Part shown: positions 22,466-32,861 of the stretch, one piece after another
Layout of the letters: the number at the start of each line of letters is the position of its first letter
Numbering within the stretch: position 1 is the first letter of the stretch
From: Taudactylus pleione
Lineage: Eukaryota > Chordata > Amphibia > Anura > Myobatrachidae
Length of the DNA stretch: 64,000 nucleotides
Assembly: GCA_031769625.1 (NCBI GenBank)
Contig: JAUIMM010000566.1
Coordinates: forward strand, 3,353,001-3,417,000
Direction of reading: 5' to 3'
Notes under the pieces: generated by a model
What the model was told of the DNA's origin: nothing
Databases searched by the model: none
Seen by the model: only the letters and a program-made list of their open reading frames with translations
Position numbers and translations under genes: made by a program

Positions 22466-22856
22466 TGACGATCGAAGGGATGCCGAGCGCCGGGCGCGGA
22501 CAGCTGCGGGGGGGGAGGGTTAGGTTTATGGCTCCCGGGCGGGACTTAGGGTTAGTCACCCCCCCCGGGAAGTTAGGGTTAGGCTAGGGGGAGAGAGGTT
22601 TAGGCACCCCCGGGGGAGATTTAGGCTTAGGCACTCCCCCCGGAGGACTTAGGTTTAGGCGGCGGGGAAGGGGGGGTTAGGTTTAGGCACTTAGAGGGGG
22701 GATTATGGTTAGGCACTAGGGGGAGGTTAGGATTAGGCACCCCTAAGGGAGGGTTAAGGTTAAGGGAGGGAATTAGATTAGTCTATATTTACCTTAGGGA
22801 CAATCGGGATTTTCCCCCATGTCGGGCAGCCGCTGTCGGGATTCTAACCGCCGGAC
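22466..22856 (-). mobile_element. T-family element, minus orientation
   Basis: Reads as the reverse complement of the 10985 element: cgatcgaagggatgccgagc first, then ttagggttagg-type words in G-rich DNA, then ccttagggacaatcgggatt and ggattctaacc at 22839-22849 (B-box-like on the minus strand). The left end abuts the minisatellite directly; the terminal repeat is not recognisable. Confidence 0.65.
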
Positions 22857-23163
22857 TTGCGACTTAGTGCCTAACCCTCCCCCCTTAGTGCCTAACCCTA
22901 ACTTCCCCCCAGTGGTGCCTGAAACTAGCCCCCCCTGTCTAGAGCCTAACCCTAAGTCCCCCTGGGGTGCCTAAACCTAACCCTCTTCCCCCCCCCGTGG
23001 CTTATACTTACCTTACCCTGATCTCCTTACGATCGGGATGCCGTCTGCTGGGATTCCGACGTTGGCATCCCCAGTCATGTTGGGATTCCGTCGCCAGTGT
23101 TCTCTTGGCAATTGGGATTCCAGTGCTGACGGCATCCCGGTTGTCGGAATCTTAACCGCATCC
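22857..23163 (+). mobile_element. T-family element, plus orientation
   Basis: Starts at once in the cctaaccctaa body, without the expected left arm. It has ttatacttaccttaccctga and then gatcgggatgccgtctgctg-type right-arm hairpins, ending near ggaatcttaacc (23146-23157). Together with 22466-22856 it makes a head-to-head pair. Confidence 0.6.
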
Positions 23164-23573
23164 CCTTGCCCACCATCTCACAGGTTATGGTGCCCACCCT
23201 TTTATTTATTATTGGATCCGCCCACAAGGGTACAGGGGAAATTCTTTGTGGGTCCCACTGCCTGAGGGCCCACCCCCTCCTCTAGGGGCCAGACTGTGCA
23301 TCCAAATTATACATTGTTATCTGGTGGATCAAGACCACTGATGAACATGAGTGCTTGGTTCACTAATATAAAAACTACACCAAGTTCTCATTTAGGTACT
23401 GGCTGGTCAGTACCGGGGTCCCCTATCATATGTACAGTGCATTAATGTAGTATATGTAGATAGGATCACCATCATCATGTACTCAATTAATATACTGTAC
23501 ATATGTTACATTATACTATATTTCCAGGACTATGGTGTATTAAGTCTGGTACATTCAGACACTATCAGTATTT

Positions 23574-23576
<3 letters not shown>

Positions 23577-23613
<37 letters not shown>
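23577..23613. repeat. (AT)n microsatellite
   Basis: Uninterrupted AT dinucleotide tract of about 18 units. Confidence 0.97.
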
Positions 23614-23614
<1 letters not shown>

Positions 23615-23862
23615 TCCTTAAGTGTGGGCCCCTATCATTACAGTCATACCCCCTAGTGGGCCCTTCATGTCCCAGTCGAACACTAAAATGTGGTACTTAG
23701 CATCTATGAATAATAATTTACACAAATATACCCAGGCATGGTGTGATTGGTTCACTTAATATAGACCATCCCATCCTAGAGATCCAGATCAGGGATTTTC
23801 TGACTAGTTACTGTAGTCACATTATCATGAACTAATCAATTTTAGCTGTTTAATGTGCTCTA

Positions 23863-24033
23863 GGGGTAAATTTACTAAAGTGAGAGTTTTTAGAAGTGGA
23901 GATGTTGCCCATAGCAACCAATCAGATTCTACTATACATTTAACTAGCACCTAGAAGATTATAGCTAGAATCTGATTGGCTGCTATGGGCACCATCTCTA
24001 CTTCTAAAAACCCGCACTTTAGTAAATTTACCC
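23863..24033. mobile_element. Short MITE, ttgctatgggcaac type
   Basis: Arms ggggtaaatttactaaagtg and cactttagtaaatttaccc pair, and the inner arms cccatagcaaccaatcagat and atctgattgg-type sequence also pair, leaving a small centre. Same family as 61236-61401. The adjacent larger MITE begins four bases after its end. Confidence 0.82.
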
Positions 24034-24037
24034 TTTA

Positions 24038-24960
24038 GGGCTCTATTTGCTACAATCCGCATATTGAATGCAGATTGTAGTGTGATATTACCGAGTGAAT
24101 TCGCATTGCGAATTCAGGCAATATCACAGGGATTTACTATAAATCCCTTGCAGGGACAGAGCTTGTGATAAAGCTCTGTCCCTGCGGATCCCATCCTCAC
24201 TCTAGTCGCGGTATTTTCAGGAAAAATACCGCGACTAAGAGCCCGCGCATGCGCCGACCCACCGTCGCTGCTACCCCCACTGACGCTAAGCCACGCCCCC
24301 CGCGACCCCCCCTCCCCCCCGCGACCGCCCCCTCCCTTCATTACACTTACCTGCATCCTCATGGCCTCCGGTGATCTTCTCCAGGCTTCCCGATCAGGTG
24401 ATCTCCAATACTGTACTGGGGCCCGATCACCAGATGACCGGGCCGCAGTGCACTGTGGGAGATCAGCTGACCGGAGAGGAGCCATCACCGGAGGCCTGAT
24501 CACCGGTCCCTGGAGTCAGGTAAGTAATTTTTTTTTTTACTATTTTTTTTTTCTTTTTTTTACAGCAAGCAGCTTGCGGTCTATTTAGACCACACAGCTG
24601 ATTACTGGTACCGACTCCCGCCTCTGCTCTCCCCGTTAGAGCAGAGTGGGAGCCCGGTAACCGGGGGAGACCCTGGATAACGCCACCTCCAGGTGGCGTT
24701 ATTATCATAGGGCTTCCCCGGTATTTTTTTACAATTTATTTTTAGTAACTCTGGTCGGATCACATTTCCCATTACAATTATGGGAAATGCGATCTGCTTT
24801 ACTAAAAATAAGTGATACTTAGGGGTTGGAGTAGAATTTTACTAATTCTACTCCAATTGCCCTGTAATAACTACAGGTGAAACTAAAATAATGTGAAAAG
24901 GGTGTGAAAACACCCTTTTTCACTTTATTTTAGTAAAAATAATGTTAATAAATATAGCCC
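24038..24960 (+). mobile_element. Harbinger-type MITE with intron-like module, 923 bp
   Basis: Ends gggctctatttgctac and gttaataaatatagccc are inverted, and the 3-bp target tta is duplicated at 24035-24037 and 24961-24963 (TWA, typical of PIF/Harbinger). Internal hairpins include agagcttgtgataaagctct, gataacgccacctccaggtg and agggtgtgaaaacaccctt. At 24520-24565 a 46-bp module starts gtaagt after cag, continues as an almost pure T tract and ends acag, like a tiny intron. No coding content. Confidence 0.87.
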
Positions 24961-24963
24961 TTA

Positions 24964-25856
24964 GTGTTTTCTGATTTCCATCAAGCGGAGTTCCGGAGGT
25001 CCCAGATGCCAGGCTCCGGTTACCTTTTTATAGGTCTGTTCACCTGCTGCCCTTGTGGCTTTTGACAACTGATATTATATTATTTTAATATTTTGTTGTT
25101 TTTTTACATAAAATTTTACTTGACTATTGCTCAACACTTTCCATAGTTGTTCTGCAGATCCTATTGGGGAAGGGAGAGAATGTGGTGATGAGCTTTATGG
25201 CCAATATGAAGTTTAATTAAAAGTATCTCAGTACTTCTGAGGGAGGTCAGTGCCATAAACAGTGTTTTATCTTTAATTGAGGTGATCACTGATAAACTGT
25301 AACATTAAAAAACAATGTGACCACAGTGAAGATTGGGCACATACAGAACCTCACATAGCCAAAGATTATTGGGGAAACCTTGCCATAAAAATAATAAATT
25401 ATATTCTGATGAGAATGTAATAAATAAGGAGTGACATCACATTTCCCTTAGGTCAGTCATACAAAAGACACCTGGGGTCTCAAACCAGAAATAACCAGTC
25501 TTGGCCTGTCTGTTGGAGTGTGTGAGGTCATGCTGTGATGTCATAATGGTAACTGCCTGTATCAGGGTTTTGCTGTTGCTGCCTCTCCCATACACCACCA
25601 GAGCCTTGGTCACCAGCAGAAAGACATACTCGCATGAGGTTAGTGACTGGACAAAGATAAGGGCAGCTTAGTTCCATGCGTCGGCAGACGGTGCGTGACT
25701 ACTATAATATATGACTTATGACCTTGAGGACAGGACAGTATTTTATAAAAACAAAATCTCACACCTAGTGGGACAGTGTTATTACTCACAGCTACAAGCT
25801 GAGCATATGGGACATCGGTTTAGAGATGTTAGGTGGGAGTTGGATGGGACTATAAC
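24964..25856. other. No gene recognised
   Basis: AT-rich, without tandem repeats or terminal inverted repeats that I can see. Short frames show no domain. Confidence 0.35.
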
Positions 25857-26205
25857 CATACTTACTGACATTTAGATTTTTCTCTCCGGGAGTTGCCCGG
25901 AGAGGAGATGCAGGTGGCCGGCAATGCGGGCAGGGCCAGACTATCCGCATCATTACCCCTCTTGGTAAAGTGTCGGGAATCCCGCATTATTTGACTAGTG
26001 GCGGAGCCAAATTATGGGATTTTTATATAATTAGGCTCCGCCCCCTACTCCAATCCAGCCAATCCCCAAGAACATTCTCCCCATTCTGCTCATTTCAATA
26101 GGAAATGGGTAGAATGCGGGAGAAGTGTCAACTTTTCCTGGTGTGCAGGGGGATAACCGAAAAATCAGGAACCTCCCGCAGGTCCCGGTAGGGTAGGCAA
26201 GTATG
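25857..26205. mobile_element. hAT-type MITE (catacttgcctac family)
   Basis: Ends catacttactgac and gggtaggcaagtatg. Target duplication actataac (25849-25856) and actataat (26206-26213) match 7 of 8. Interior has gttgcccggagaggag and gcgggag words seen in the sister copies at 45242 and 46122. Confidence 0.87.
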
Positions 26206-26213
26206 ACTATAAT

Positions 26214-26538
26214 ATTCCTAATAATAGTTAATAATAGTAAATAATCCCAGTATGACAATATTGTGAGCGGGCATTAATGCATCCCTTAGGGGTGCTACAT
26301 TTTATTTTCTTCTTCCCCAGCCTCTTCCTCTTTCTATATCTTGTCTCTCTCTCCCCTACTCACTTACCCTGTCTCTTGCTCTATTTTTTCTGGCTCTCTC
26401 CCTGGACATTTGTTAGTGATCTACGTACAGATGTGTTCTTCACTGGCTGGGTAAAAAGTCAAAATAGCAGATCTGGGGCGACCAAAGGGATGACTGGGTT
26501 ATGCAAAATTAGAGGGTGGATGGTTTGGGCAAACTCTG
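26214..26538. other. No recognisable feature
   Basis: A pyrimidine-rich stretch near 26290-26410 and otherwise mixed DNA. This is the left flank of the LTR-type insertion at 26544. Confidence 0.35.
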
Positions 26539-27072
26539 CATAGTGTCATGCTTGTGCTTAGATTTGTTTGTGGATCCGGACTTGGGCTATGAACTGGATG
26601 GGAGTCAGAGTGAGTGCAGCTGGCTGACTTGAGATGTGATATGTGCATTTACAGGAATCTCTGGGAATAGCTCTGGACTGGAACACTGGATCACCGGAAT
26701 GGGACCGGATGCTGAATAGCTGGAATGGAACCAGATTGGCTTGATCACTGCAATGGGACTGGATTGTCTTGAACACACAAATCGATGGAATCAGATATCG
26801 GACTTTAACCAATAGTGCTGATTATAGAATTGTAATCGATGATACAGGATATCGGACTGGAACCGATGGTATCAGGTATAGGACTGGAACTGATGGTATC
26901 AGGTATCGGATTGGAACTGATGGTGCAGAATCGCCGGAATGGAACCAATGGTGCAGGATCACCAGGTTGGAATCGGTTTGCAGAATCATTGGGATAAAAC
27001 CGGAGTGCAAAATGACAGGAGTGGAACCGGATACTGGAGCCAGTAGTGCAGCAAGATGGTAAACTGCACTAA

Positions 27073-27929
27073 GGGTTCTATTTATTAACATTATTTTGAC
27101 TAAAATAAAGTGAAAAAGGGTGTTTTCACACCCTTTTTGCATTATTTTAGTATCACCTATATTTACTAAAGGGCAATTGGAGTAGAATTCGTAAACCCTT
27201 ACTCCAACCCCTAATTATCACATATTTTTAGTAAACAGATCACATTTCCCAAAATTGTAATGTGAAATGCGATCTGCCAGAGATTTACTAAAATTGAAAT
27301 GTGAAAAAATACCGGGGGAGACCCTGTGATAATAACGCCACCTGGAGGTGGCGTTATCCAGGGTCTTCCCCTGTTACCGACTCCTGCTCTGCTCTAACAG
27401 GCAGAGCAGAGCCCAGAGCCGGTCCCAGTGATCAGCTGTGTGGTCTAAACAGACCGCAAGCTGATACACTGCAAAAAAAATAAATACAAATTTTACTTAC
27501 CTGACTCCATGGACCGGTGGTCGGGGCTCCGGTGAAGTTCTCCCTCCGGTCAGCTGGTCTCCCATGGTGCACTGCGGCCCGGTCATCAGGTGATCGGGTC
27601 CCAGTGCAGTATGGGATATCAGCTGACCGGAGGCATGGAAGATATCACCTAAACAGACCACAAGCTGATCACTGCAAAAAAATAAATAAATAAAAAACTT
27701 ACCTGATTCCAAAGCTGGTGATCGGGGCACCGGTGATGTCCTCCGGGGGAGTGATTAGCGGCAGCCAGTCGGCGCATTCGCAGAACCTTGCCACTGTATT
27801 TTTTCCAAAAAATACAGTGATAAGGCTGCGGAGGAGATTCGCAGGGACAGAGCTTTATCGCATTCTCTGTCCCGGCAATGGATTTTTAATAAATCCCTGT
27901 GATATTGCAGATTGTAGTAAATAGAGCCC
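27073..27929 (-). mobile_element. Harbinger-type MITE with two intron-like modules
   Basis: Reverse-orientation relative of 24038-24960: gggttctatttattaac and gtagtaaatagagccc ends, target taa duplicated at 27070-27072 and 27930-27932. On the minus strand, cag-gtaagt followed by a T-rich tract and gcag occurs twice (27500 down to 27469, and 27702 down to 27672). They belong to an internal duplication of about 200 bp (agaccgcaagctgat at 27451, agaccacaagctgat at 27656). Inserted into the left LTR-like copy. Confidence 0.87.
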
Positions 27930-27931
27930 TA

Positions 27932-28268
27932 AAGGTGTGTACACACTGGGTGATCAGGAAAGACAGTACAATTACAACATCGTAATCGTACAGTCATTCC
28001 TGATCCCCTGTAGTGCCTACACTGAACGATCAGTCATTCACTGTAGGCACCCTCATTCATTCCAAAACATGGCCAATCTGTCGTTATCAACAGATTGGCT
28101 AGCATGTTCAGGAGATGGACATTTTCGGGAACGACCAGCGGGAGCGCGCATTGCTGGTCGTTTCCGTCATTATAGTGCACGATTTGTGCACGATTACTGA
28201 GCGATTGCATGATTATGATGTCATATTCATGCAATCGCTCAGTAAAATCGCCCAGTGTGTACGCACCA
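27932..28268. mobile_element. TA-type MITE (ggtgcgta family)
   Basis: Ends aaggtgtgtacacactgggt and cccagtgtgtacgcacca are inverted and flanked by TA. Internal hairpins match those in 4843-5180, including cgaccagcgggagcgcgcat and the gagcgattgcatga/tcatgcaatcgctc pair. It inserted directly beside the MITE that ends at 27929. Confidence 0.82.
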
Positions 28269-28451
28269 TAAGTGTCTCTGAACAACAATAAGAATCAGCA
28301 GGAATTCACTGGGAAGCACACAGCTAGGCTGTGGACAACATTGCACTGGCAATTGCTGACAAACCCCTGGCTTGTCAGGGATTGACTGCAGACTTCATGT
28401 GACTGCATGCTGGTCATACTGGTTTTTCTTTGCATGGAGAAAGAGACTTTA

Positions 28452-28981
28452 GGGGTCATTCAGACCCGCTCGCGAGCAAATTTCGCTCAATAGCGGGTCG
28501 ATGTTGTGATACTGCGCATGCACGCGATGGAGGGAGCTCCGTCGTGCGCATGCGCGAGAACCGGCGAGCGACGAGAAATATGTCACTCGGGGTCTCGCAC
28601 CAAAGGGGGCGTGCTGTCGATGGTGACTGACAGCACGCAGCAATTTGGCGGCCAGACGGAGGCATTCCCATGGGAATGCCTACCATCTGAGTCCAGCCCC
28701 ACTGACATCAGTAATGATGTCAGTGGGACTGACTTTGGCTCTGATAGAGCCAAAATCACTCCTGGGCTTGCGGCAGCGAGACCCTACCGCAGGGTCTCGT
28801 CGCAATCCCGATGGTCGCGATGGTCTTTGACCATCGCGACCATCATCATGGATGCTCGCTATAGCTGTGGGTGGTAACTCACAGCTATGCGAGCGTCCAT
28901 GAGGACGCTCGAAAGAAAGGTAGGAGGGCCCTGATTCAAAGCGAGCGCTCTGGTCAGAGAGTTCAGCTCTGAATCAGGCCC
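28452..28981 (-). mobile_element. Harbinger-type hairpin-train MITE (subtype B)
   Basis: Inverted relative to 29442. Hairpins in order: gcatgcgcgagaa region (left arm damaged), cgtgctgtcga/tgactgacagcacg, gaatgcc-palindromes near 28665, actgacatcagtaatgatgt/cagtgggact, tgactttggctct/agagccaaaatca, gcagcgagaccctaccg/agggtctcgtcgc, gatggtcgcgatggtc/gaccatcgcgaccatc, agctgtgggtggtaactcac/agct, and the end hairpin ccctgattcaaagcgagc/gctctgaatcaggg. Flanks tta and ttt. Confidence 0.8.
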
Positions 28982-29059
28982 TTTGGTTCCAAAAGGAGCC
29001 TAAATCAAAGAGCTCTTTAGGCATTGGATATGTAGTGGAAGTCTTTACTGTGTCTGAAG

Positions 29060-29315
29060 TAGGGATGTGCAGGCTCGGATAGGTTCGAGTTTGCACGTGG
29101 AGTTCGGATTTTTCCCTCCAAAAAAACGGAACTCAGAACGAGGCAAAACGTCATCTTACATGGACGAACATCATCATTCCTGGTCTTTTGTCCAGGAATG
29201 ATGATGTTCGTCCATGTAAGATGACGTTTTGCCTCGTTCTGAGTTCCGTTTTTTTGGAGGGAAAAATCCGAACTCCACGTGCAAACTCGAACCTATCCGA
29301 GCCTGCACATCCCTA
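29060..29315. mobile_element. Perfect-palindrome hAT-type MITE, 256 bp
   Basis: Two 124-base arms are exact reverse complements around an 8-base loop (tcttttgt at 29184-29191). The terminal motif is tagggatgtgcaggctcgg. The 8-bp target duplication gtctgaag is perfect at 29052-29059 and 29316-29323. A transcript would fold into one long uninterrupted hairpin. Family members: 10258-10445 and 43315-43564. Confidence 0.95.
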
Positions 29316-29441
29316 GTCTGAAGGATTCCCCAGGAAATCAGGTATTACCGACATAATACTGGCCAGAAGACCTTGTAGTTGTATTAGCATTGGATGAAGA
29401 ATCCTCGGGATTCACTGCACTGGGAGTCTGAGAGAGACAGA

Positions 29442-29977
29442 GGGCCTGATTCAGAGACGGACGCTCTGAAAGAGCGCTCGCTCTGAATCAGGGCGTTTTT
29501 GGTTTATTTTGGAGCGGCCTCCTGGCCACTCGTATAGCTGTGGGTGACCACTCACAGCTATAGCGAGCAGCTAGGTTGATGGTCCATCGCGACCATCGGG
29601 CTTGCGACGAGACCCTTGTGGTAGGGTATCGTGGCCGCAAGCCCCAGAGAGCTTCTGGCTCTAATAGAGCCGGAAGCTCTCTCACTGCCATCACTGGTGA
29701 TATCAGTAGGGCCGCCCACAAACGGCAGGTGTTTGCTTGGGAACGCCTCCGTTCGTGAAGCCACCCCCTGGCCACGCCTACCAAACGGGGCGAGCTGTCA
29801 ATCACCATCGACAGCTCGCCCCCTTTGGTGTGAGACTCGGAGCGACGGAGCACCCGTCACTAGCCGGGTCTCAGGCATGCGCACGACGGAGCCGGCTCCG
29901 TCATGCGCATGCCCAGTGGGCAAACTTCGACCCGGTTGCGAGCGCTCAGCGCTTGCGACCAGGTCTGAATCAGGCCC
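29442..29977 (+). mobile_element. Harbinger-type hairpin-train MITE (subtype B)
   Basis: Ends gggcctgattcagagac and gtctgaatcaggccc; target aga duplicated at 29439-29441 and 29978-29980. Hairpins: end hairpin to 29495, tatagctgtgggtga/tcacagctata, gatggtc/gaccatc, cttgcgacgagaccc…gcaag, agagcttctggctct/agagccggaagctct, catcactggtgatatcag, gaacgcctccgttcg…, ggggcgagctgtc/gacagctcgcccc, gagcgacgg/ccgtcactag, gcatgcgcacgacggagcc/ggctccgtcatgcgcatgc, and the agcgctcagcgctt terminal pair. Confidence 0.88.
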
Positions 29978-30479
29978 AGAGTTCTGTTAGCAGAATGGTC
30001 AGGATGGGATGGAGCCCCAAATCTTGGAGATTAGCTTGTCTGGCAGAAATTTATTGTAAGCACTGGATCAGCTGATTTTGCAGTGTCCCCAGACACTCCA
30101 GGTGACTTGCTAGTTCCTGCAGGAGGTCTGGTGCCAGTCGTGTACCGTTGGCCGGATCCATGTGGCCAGTGGAAATTGTCACGCTTGTGCTTGGATTTGT
30201 TTATGGATCTGGACTTGGGCTATGAACCGGGCAAGAGTCAGAGTGAGTTAAGCTGGCTGTCAAGATGTGATCTGTGCATGTACAGGAACATAAGGGAATA
30301 GCTCTGGACCGGAACACTGGATCACCAGAATGGGACCTGATGCTGGATAGCTGGAATGGAACCAGATTGGCATGAACACTGGTATGGGACCAGATTGGCT
30401 TGAACATCGGAATAGATGGAATCAGCAATCAGACTGGAGCCATTAGTGTTGGTTATCAGATTGGAATCGCTGATACAGA

Positions 30480-30720
30480 ATATCGGACTGGATCCAATGG
30501 TATCAGGTATCGAACTGGATCCGATGGTATCAGGTATCGGACTGGAACCGATGGTATCAGGTATCGGACTGGAACCGATGGTATCAGGTATCGGACTGGA
30601 AACGATGGTATCAGGTATCGGACTGGAACCGATGGTATCAGGTATCTGACTGGAACTGATAGTATCAGGTATCAGACTGGAACCAATGGTATAAGGTATC
30701 GGACTGGAACCGATGGTGCA
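30480..30720 (+). repeat. 27-bp tandem repeat inside LTR-like copy
   Basis: About nine units of ggtatcaggtatcggactgg plus aaccgat, with few differences between neighbours. The left LTR-like copy has about four more diverged units at the same place (26845-26925), so this array expanded after the two copies separated. Confidence 0.93.
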
Positions 30721-30837
30721 GGGTAACCAGGATGGAACCGAATTGTAAAATCGCCAGGATGGAACCGGAGTGCAAGATGACCGGGATGGATTCGGATACT
30801 GGAGCCGGTAGTGCAGCAAGATGGTAAACTGCACTTA

Positions 30838-31300
30838 ACACGGGGCGATTTTTAACACGATATGGCCGTTTTCAACTGATCGTAACGACCAATCTTGTAA
30901 ATAGTAGTGTTTTCATACATGATTACGATGCCGATGCGCGTCCCCAGCGTCGTGTATCGGCATCGTAGATCAAATGGTTTTGCGGAAAGATTTCGACCTA
31001 TCGTGTATGATTTGACACACATGGTACGCACTTTTGCTGAAGTACAATGCGATATACGATGTCCTTGGACACTCCCCTCCTCCATTTTGACATTCATATT
31101 GACATTCCAGCGGATGCATCGTGCCTGTATTTGCTGCATACGATATATCGTAAACTATTTGCAATCGTTTAAGATACATCGGATCGCATGGTCGTTTGTA
31201 CAATTGTACCTTTTCTAAACACAAATTGTACAGAATGTCAAGGGTACAATTTTCAAGGGAAATCGTATGTGCCATCGGATCTGATACAAATCGCCCCGTG
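30838..31300. mobile_element. TA-type MITE (acacggggcgattt ends)
   Basis: Ends acacggggcgattt and aaatcgccccgtgt are perfect 14-bp inverted repeats, with TA near both flanks. Internal hairpins include gatgccgatgcgcg/cgtgtatcggcatc and tacaattgtacc/aaattgtaca. No coding content. Inserted into the right LTR-like copy. Confidence 0.82.
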
Positions 31301-31674
31301 TATGGAGGCCTTTAGAGTCTCTGGACAATAATAAGAATGTTCAGGCGCTTACTGGGAAGCACACAACTAGGCTGTGGACAACATTGCACTGGCAAATGTT
31401 GTGTGCAGGGAGAGTCCTTATATACCCCTGGCATGTCAGGGAATGACTGCAGGCATCATGTGACTGCATACTGGTCTCCTATTGGAGGATGGACAGTCAA
31501 CTGACTCAGACAGTCATGGCTGCGCCCAACAGCCAGCACTGGAGGGACTGCTGCATGTAAGAGCCAGGGAGACTGCAGGAGATGAGAAGAAGCCGCAGTT
31601 GGAAGAAGCATGTCACAGAGTGGGAAACTAGATTAGTTACCTGGCGGCTGCAGCAGATAGTGCAGATTGTGACA

Positions 31675-32128
31675 CATAGCCTCTTAATGCCTAGAGGGAC
31701 GGGCAGTCCTTCAGCCATGGGTCTCCAGAGGTTTCCTCCACAGGGGGGTTTTCCTCTCCTGAGTGCTGAAGGACGATTCTTTGTGAGTCATGAGGCTTCC
31801 ACCATCTTGTTCCTGTTAGAGGACAAGTTTTTATGAATTCTGGACCAATCTTGGTCCAGAATTCCCTTTTTATAATGCAGAGTATATAAAAAGTGACATG
31901 TTAGTTAAAATAAAAGCTTACATTTATTTTTTAAATATATTTTGCTTGAAGTTGTCTTTATTTTTTATTAATAAATGCTCTCATTAGGGTAAAGAGGTAG
32001 CAGTGAGGCCTGGTGAGGTAAATGGGAGCAGAGTTGGTAATGGAAAGTAATATGGTGGTGTGGAGGCTGAGGGGATGAAGGTTCAACTTAGATAAAGTAT
32101 AGAAAAAGATTTGAGATCTGCAGGCTTA
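31675..32128. other. No gene; short perfect hairpin at 31835-31864
   Basis: Starts with the catag duplication of the LTR-type element. A 14-bp perfect inverted repeat (gaattctggaccaa, 2-base loop) lies at 31835-31864, and a looser pair gtccttcagc (31710)/gctgaaggac (31765) lies upstream. No coding signal. Confidence 0.45.
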
Positions 32129-32645
32129 GGACCTCATTCAGACCCGCTCGCTAGGAAGTGTTCGCCCGCAGCCAGCTGATTTTCGCATTCTGCGCATGCG
32201 TATGCATCGCAGTGCACGGATGCGAAAAAATGCGAAATATCGGGAAGCGTTCGCTCGCTGCAAATAGACTGCCCAGCAAAGTGAGTGACACAAGAAGCCG
32301 TTTGTGGGTGGTTACAGGGGCTGGCTGATAGAAACGGGGGAGTGGAGGTGCGAACGCAGGCGTGCCTGAGCATCTCAACGCCGTTTCAGAGGCATGCATA
32401 ATTAGAGGCAGCATCATAGTACTGGCTGGATTTTACACTGAAGTGCTCGTAGTGCTTACAGTAGGGTATGGTCAGCCACAAGCGCTGCAATTGCATCCGA
32501 TGGTACCCAATAGTACCAATGGTTGCATACACTTCCTGGAGATGACATCTGCAAGTGGTGCCTTTAGACAGGCTGGTGGTCCTGCTGAATTTGCATATGC
32601 ATCAGGCGAGCGAACGCATCTAGCTAACGGGTCTGAATCAGGTCC
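32129..32645. mobile_element. Harbinger-type MITE, subtype A-like
   Basis: Ends ggacctcattcagacccgct and acgggtctgaatcaggtcc; target tta duplicated at 32126-32128 and 32646-32648. Interior shares gagtgacac…gtgggtggttacagggg and cgcaggcgtgcc blocks with subtype A (14587, 48943). Confidence 0.87.
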
Positions 32646-32719
32646 TTAGAACCTAAAGAACCGAAAGACTGAGATTACAAAATAAATAAAAGGGGTTTAT
32701 GGAGAAATTACAAGAATGG

Positions 32720-32777
32720 GAAGAAGAAGAAGAAGAAGAAGAAGAAGAAGAAGAAGAAGAAGAAGAAGAAGAAGAAA
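32720..32777. repeat. (AAG)n microsatellite
   Basis: About nineteen AAG units in a row, directly before a LINE-like 3' tail. Confidence 0.97.
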
Positions 32778-32786
32778 ATGAAGAAG

Positions 32787-32850
32787 AAATAATAATATTA
32801 TTATTTATATAGCACTTTTCTCAAATAGTACTCAAGGTTCTTTATAGATA
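32787..32850 (-). mobile_element. Short LINE 3' tail fragment
   Basis: aataataatattattattta then tatagcacttttctcaaata and actcaaggttctttata match the 3' end seen at 39809 (tatttatatagggattttct, then ggactcaaagtgctttaca). Orientation is minus. Only the last 60 bases of the LINE remain. Confidence 0.6.
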
Positions 32851-32861
32851 CTATGAACATA

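Larger units (their letters stand above)
26544..28440 (+). repeat. Left LTR-like copy, with two MITE insertions
   Basis: Aligns with the right copy from tgtcatgcttg through ctgcactaa (27071), is interrupted by the MITEs 27073-27929 and 27932-28268, and resumes at gtctctgaacaacaataaga to about 28425 (ctgggaagcacacagctagg matches the right copy at 31350). Its inner 27-bp repeat (ggtatcaggtatcgg) has only about four units against about ten in the right copy. The expected LTR end is not identifiable. Confidence 0.6.
26544..31674 (+). mobile_element. Putative LTR retrotransposon, internally degraded
   Basis: Two related direct repeats start tgtcatgcttgtgcttagat (26544) and tgtcacgcttgtgcttggat (30177). 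The second appears to end in gattgtgaca at 31674. The five bases catag precede the first (26539-26543) and follow the second (31675-31679), as a target duplication of a complete TG…CA element would. No gag or pol is recognisable in the roughly 1.7 kb between the repeats, most of which is later MITE insertions (28452, 29060, 29442). Strand is a guess. Confidence 0.55.
30177..31674 (+). repeat. Right LTR-like copy with expanded 27-bp repeat
   Basis: Starts tgtcacgcttgtgcttggat and ends gcagattgtgaca. It contains a 27-bp tandem (30480-30720; atggtatcaggtatcggact plus ggaaccg) and a MITE at 30838-31300. The part after 31311 matches the left copy up to catgtgactgcat (about 31460). Because 27 is divisible by three, a plus-strand frame stays open across the tandem, which I do not regard as coding. 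Confidence 0.62.

Noticed and set aside
30400..30726. 108-codon plus frame with a nine-residue repeat
   Set aside because: Created by the 27-bp tandem in the LTR-like copy.
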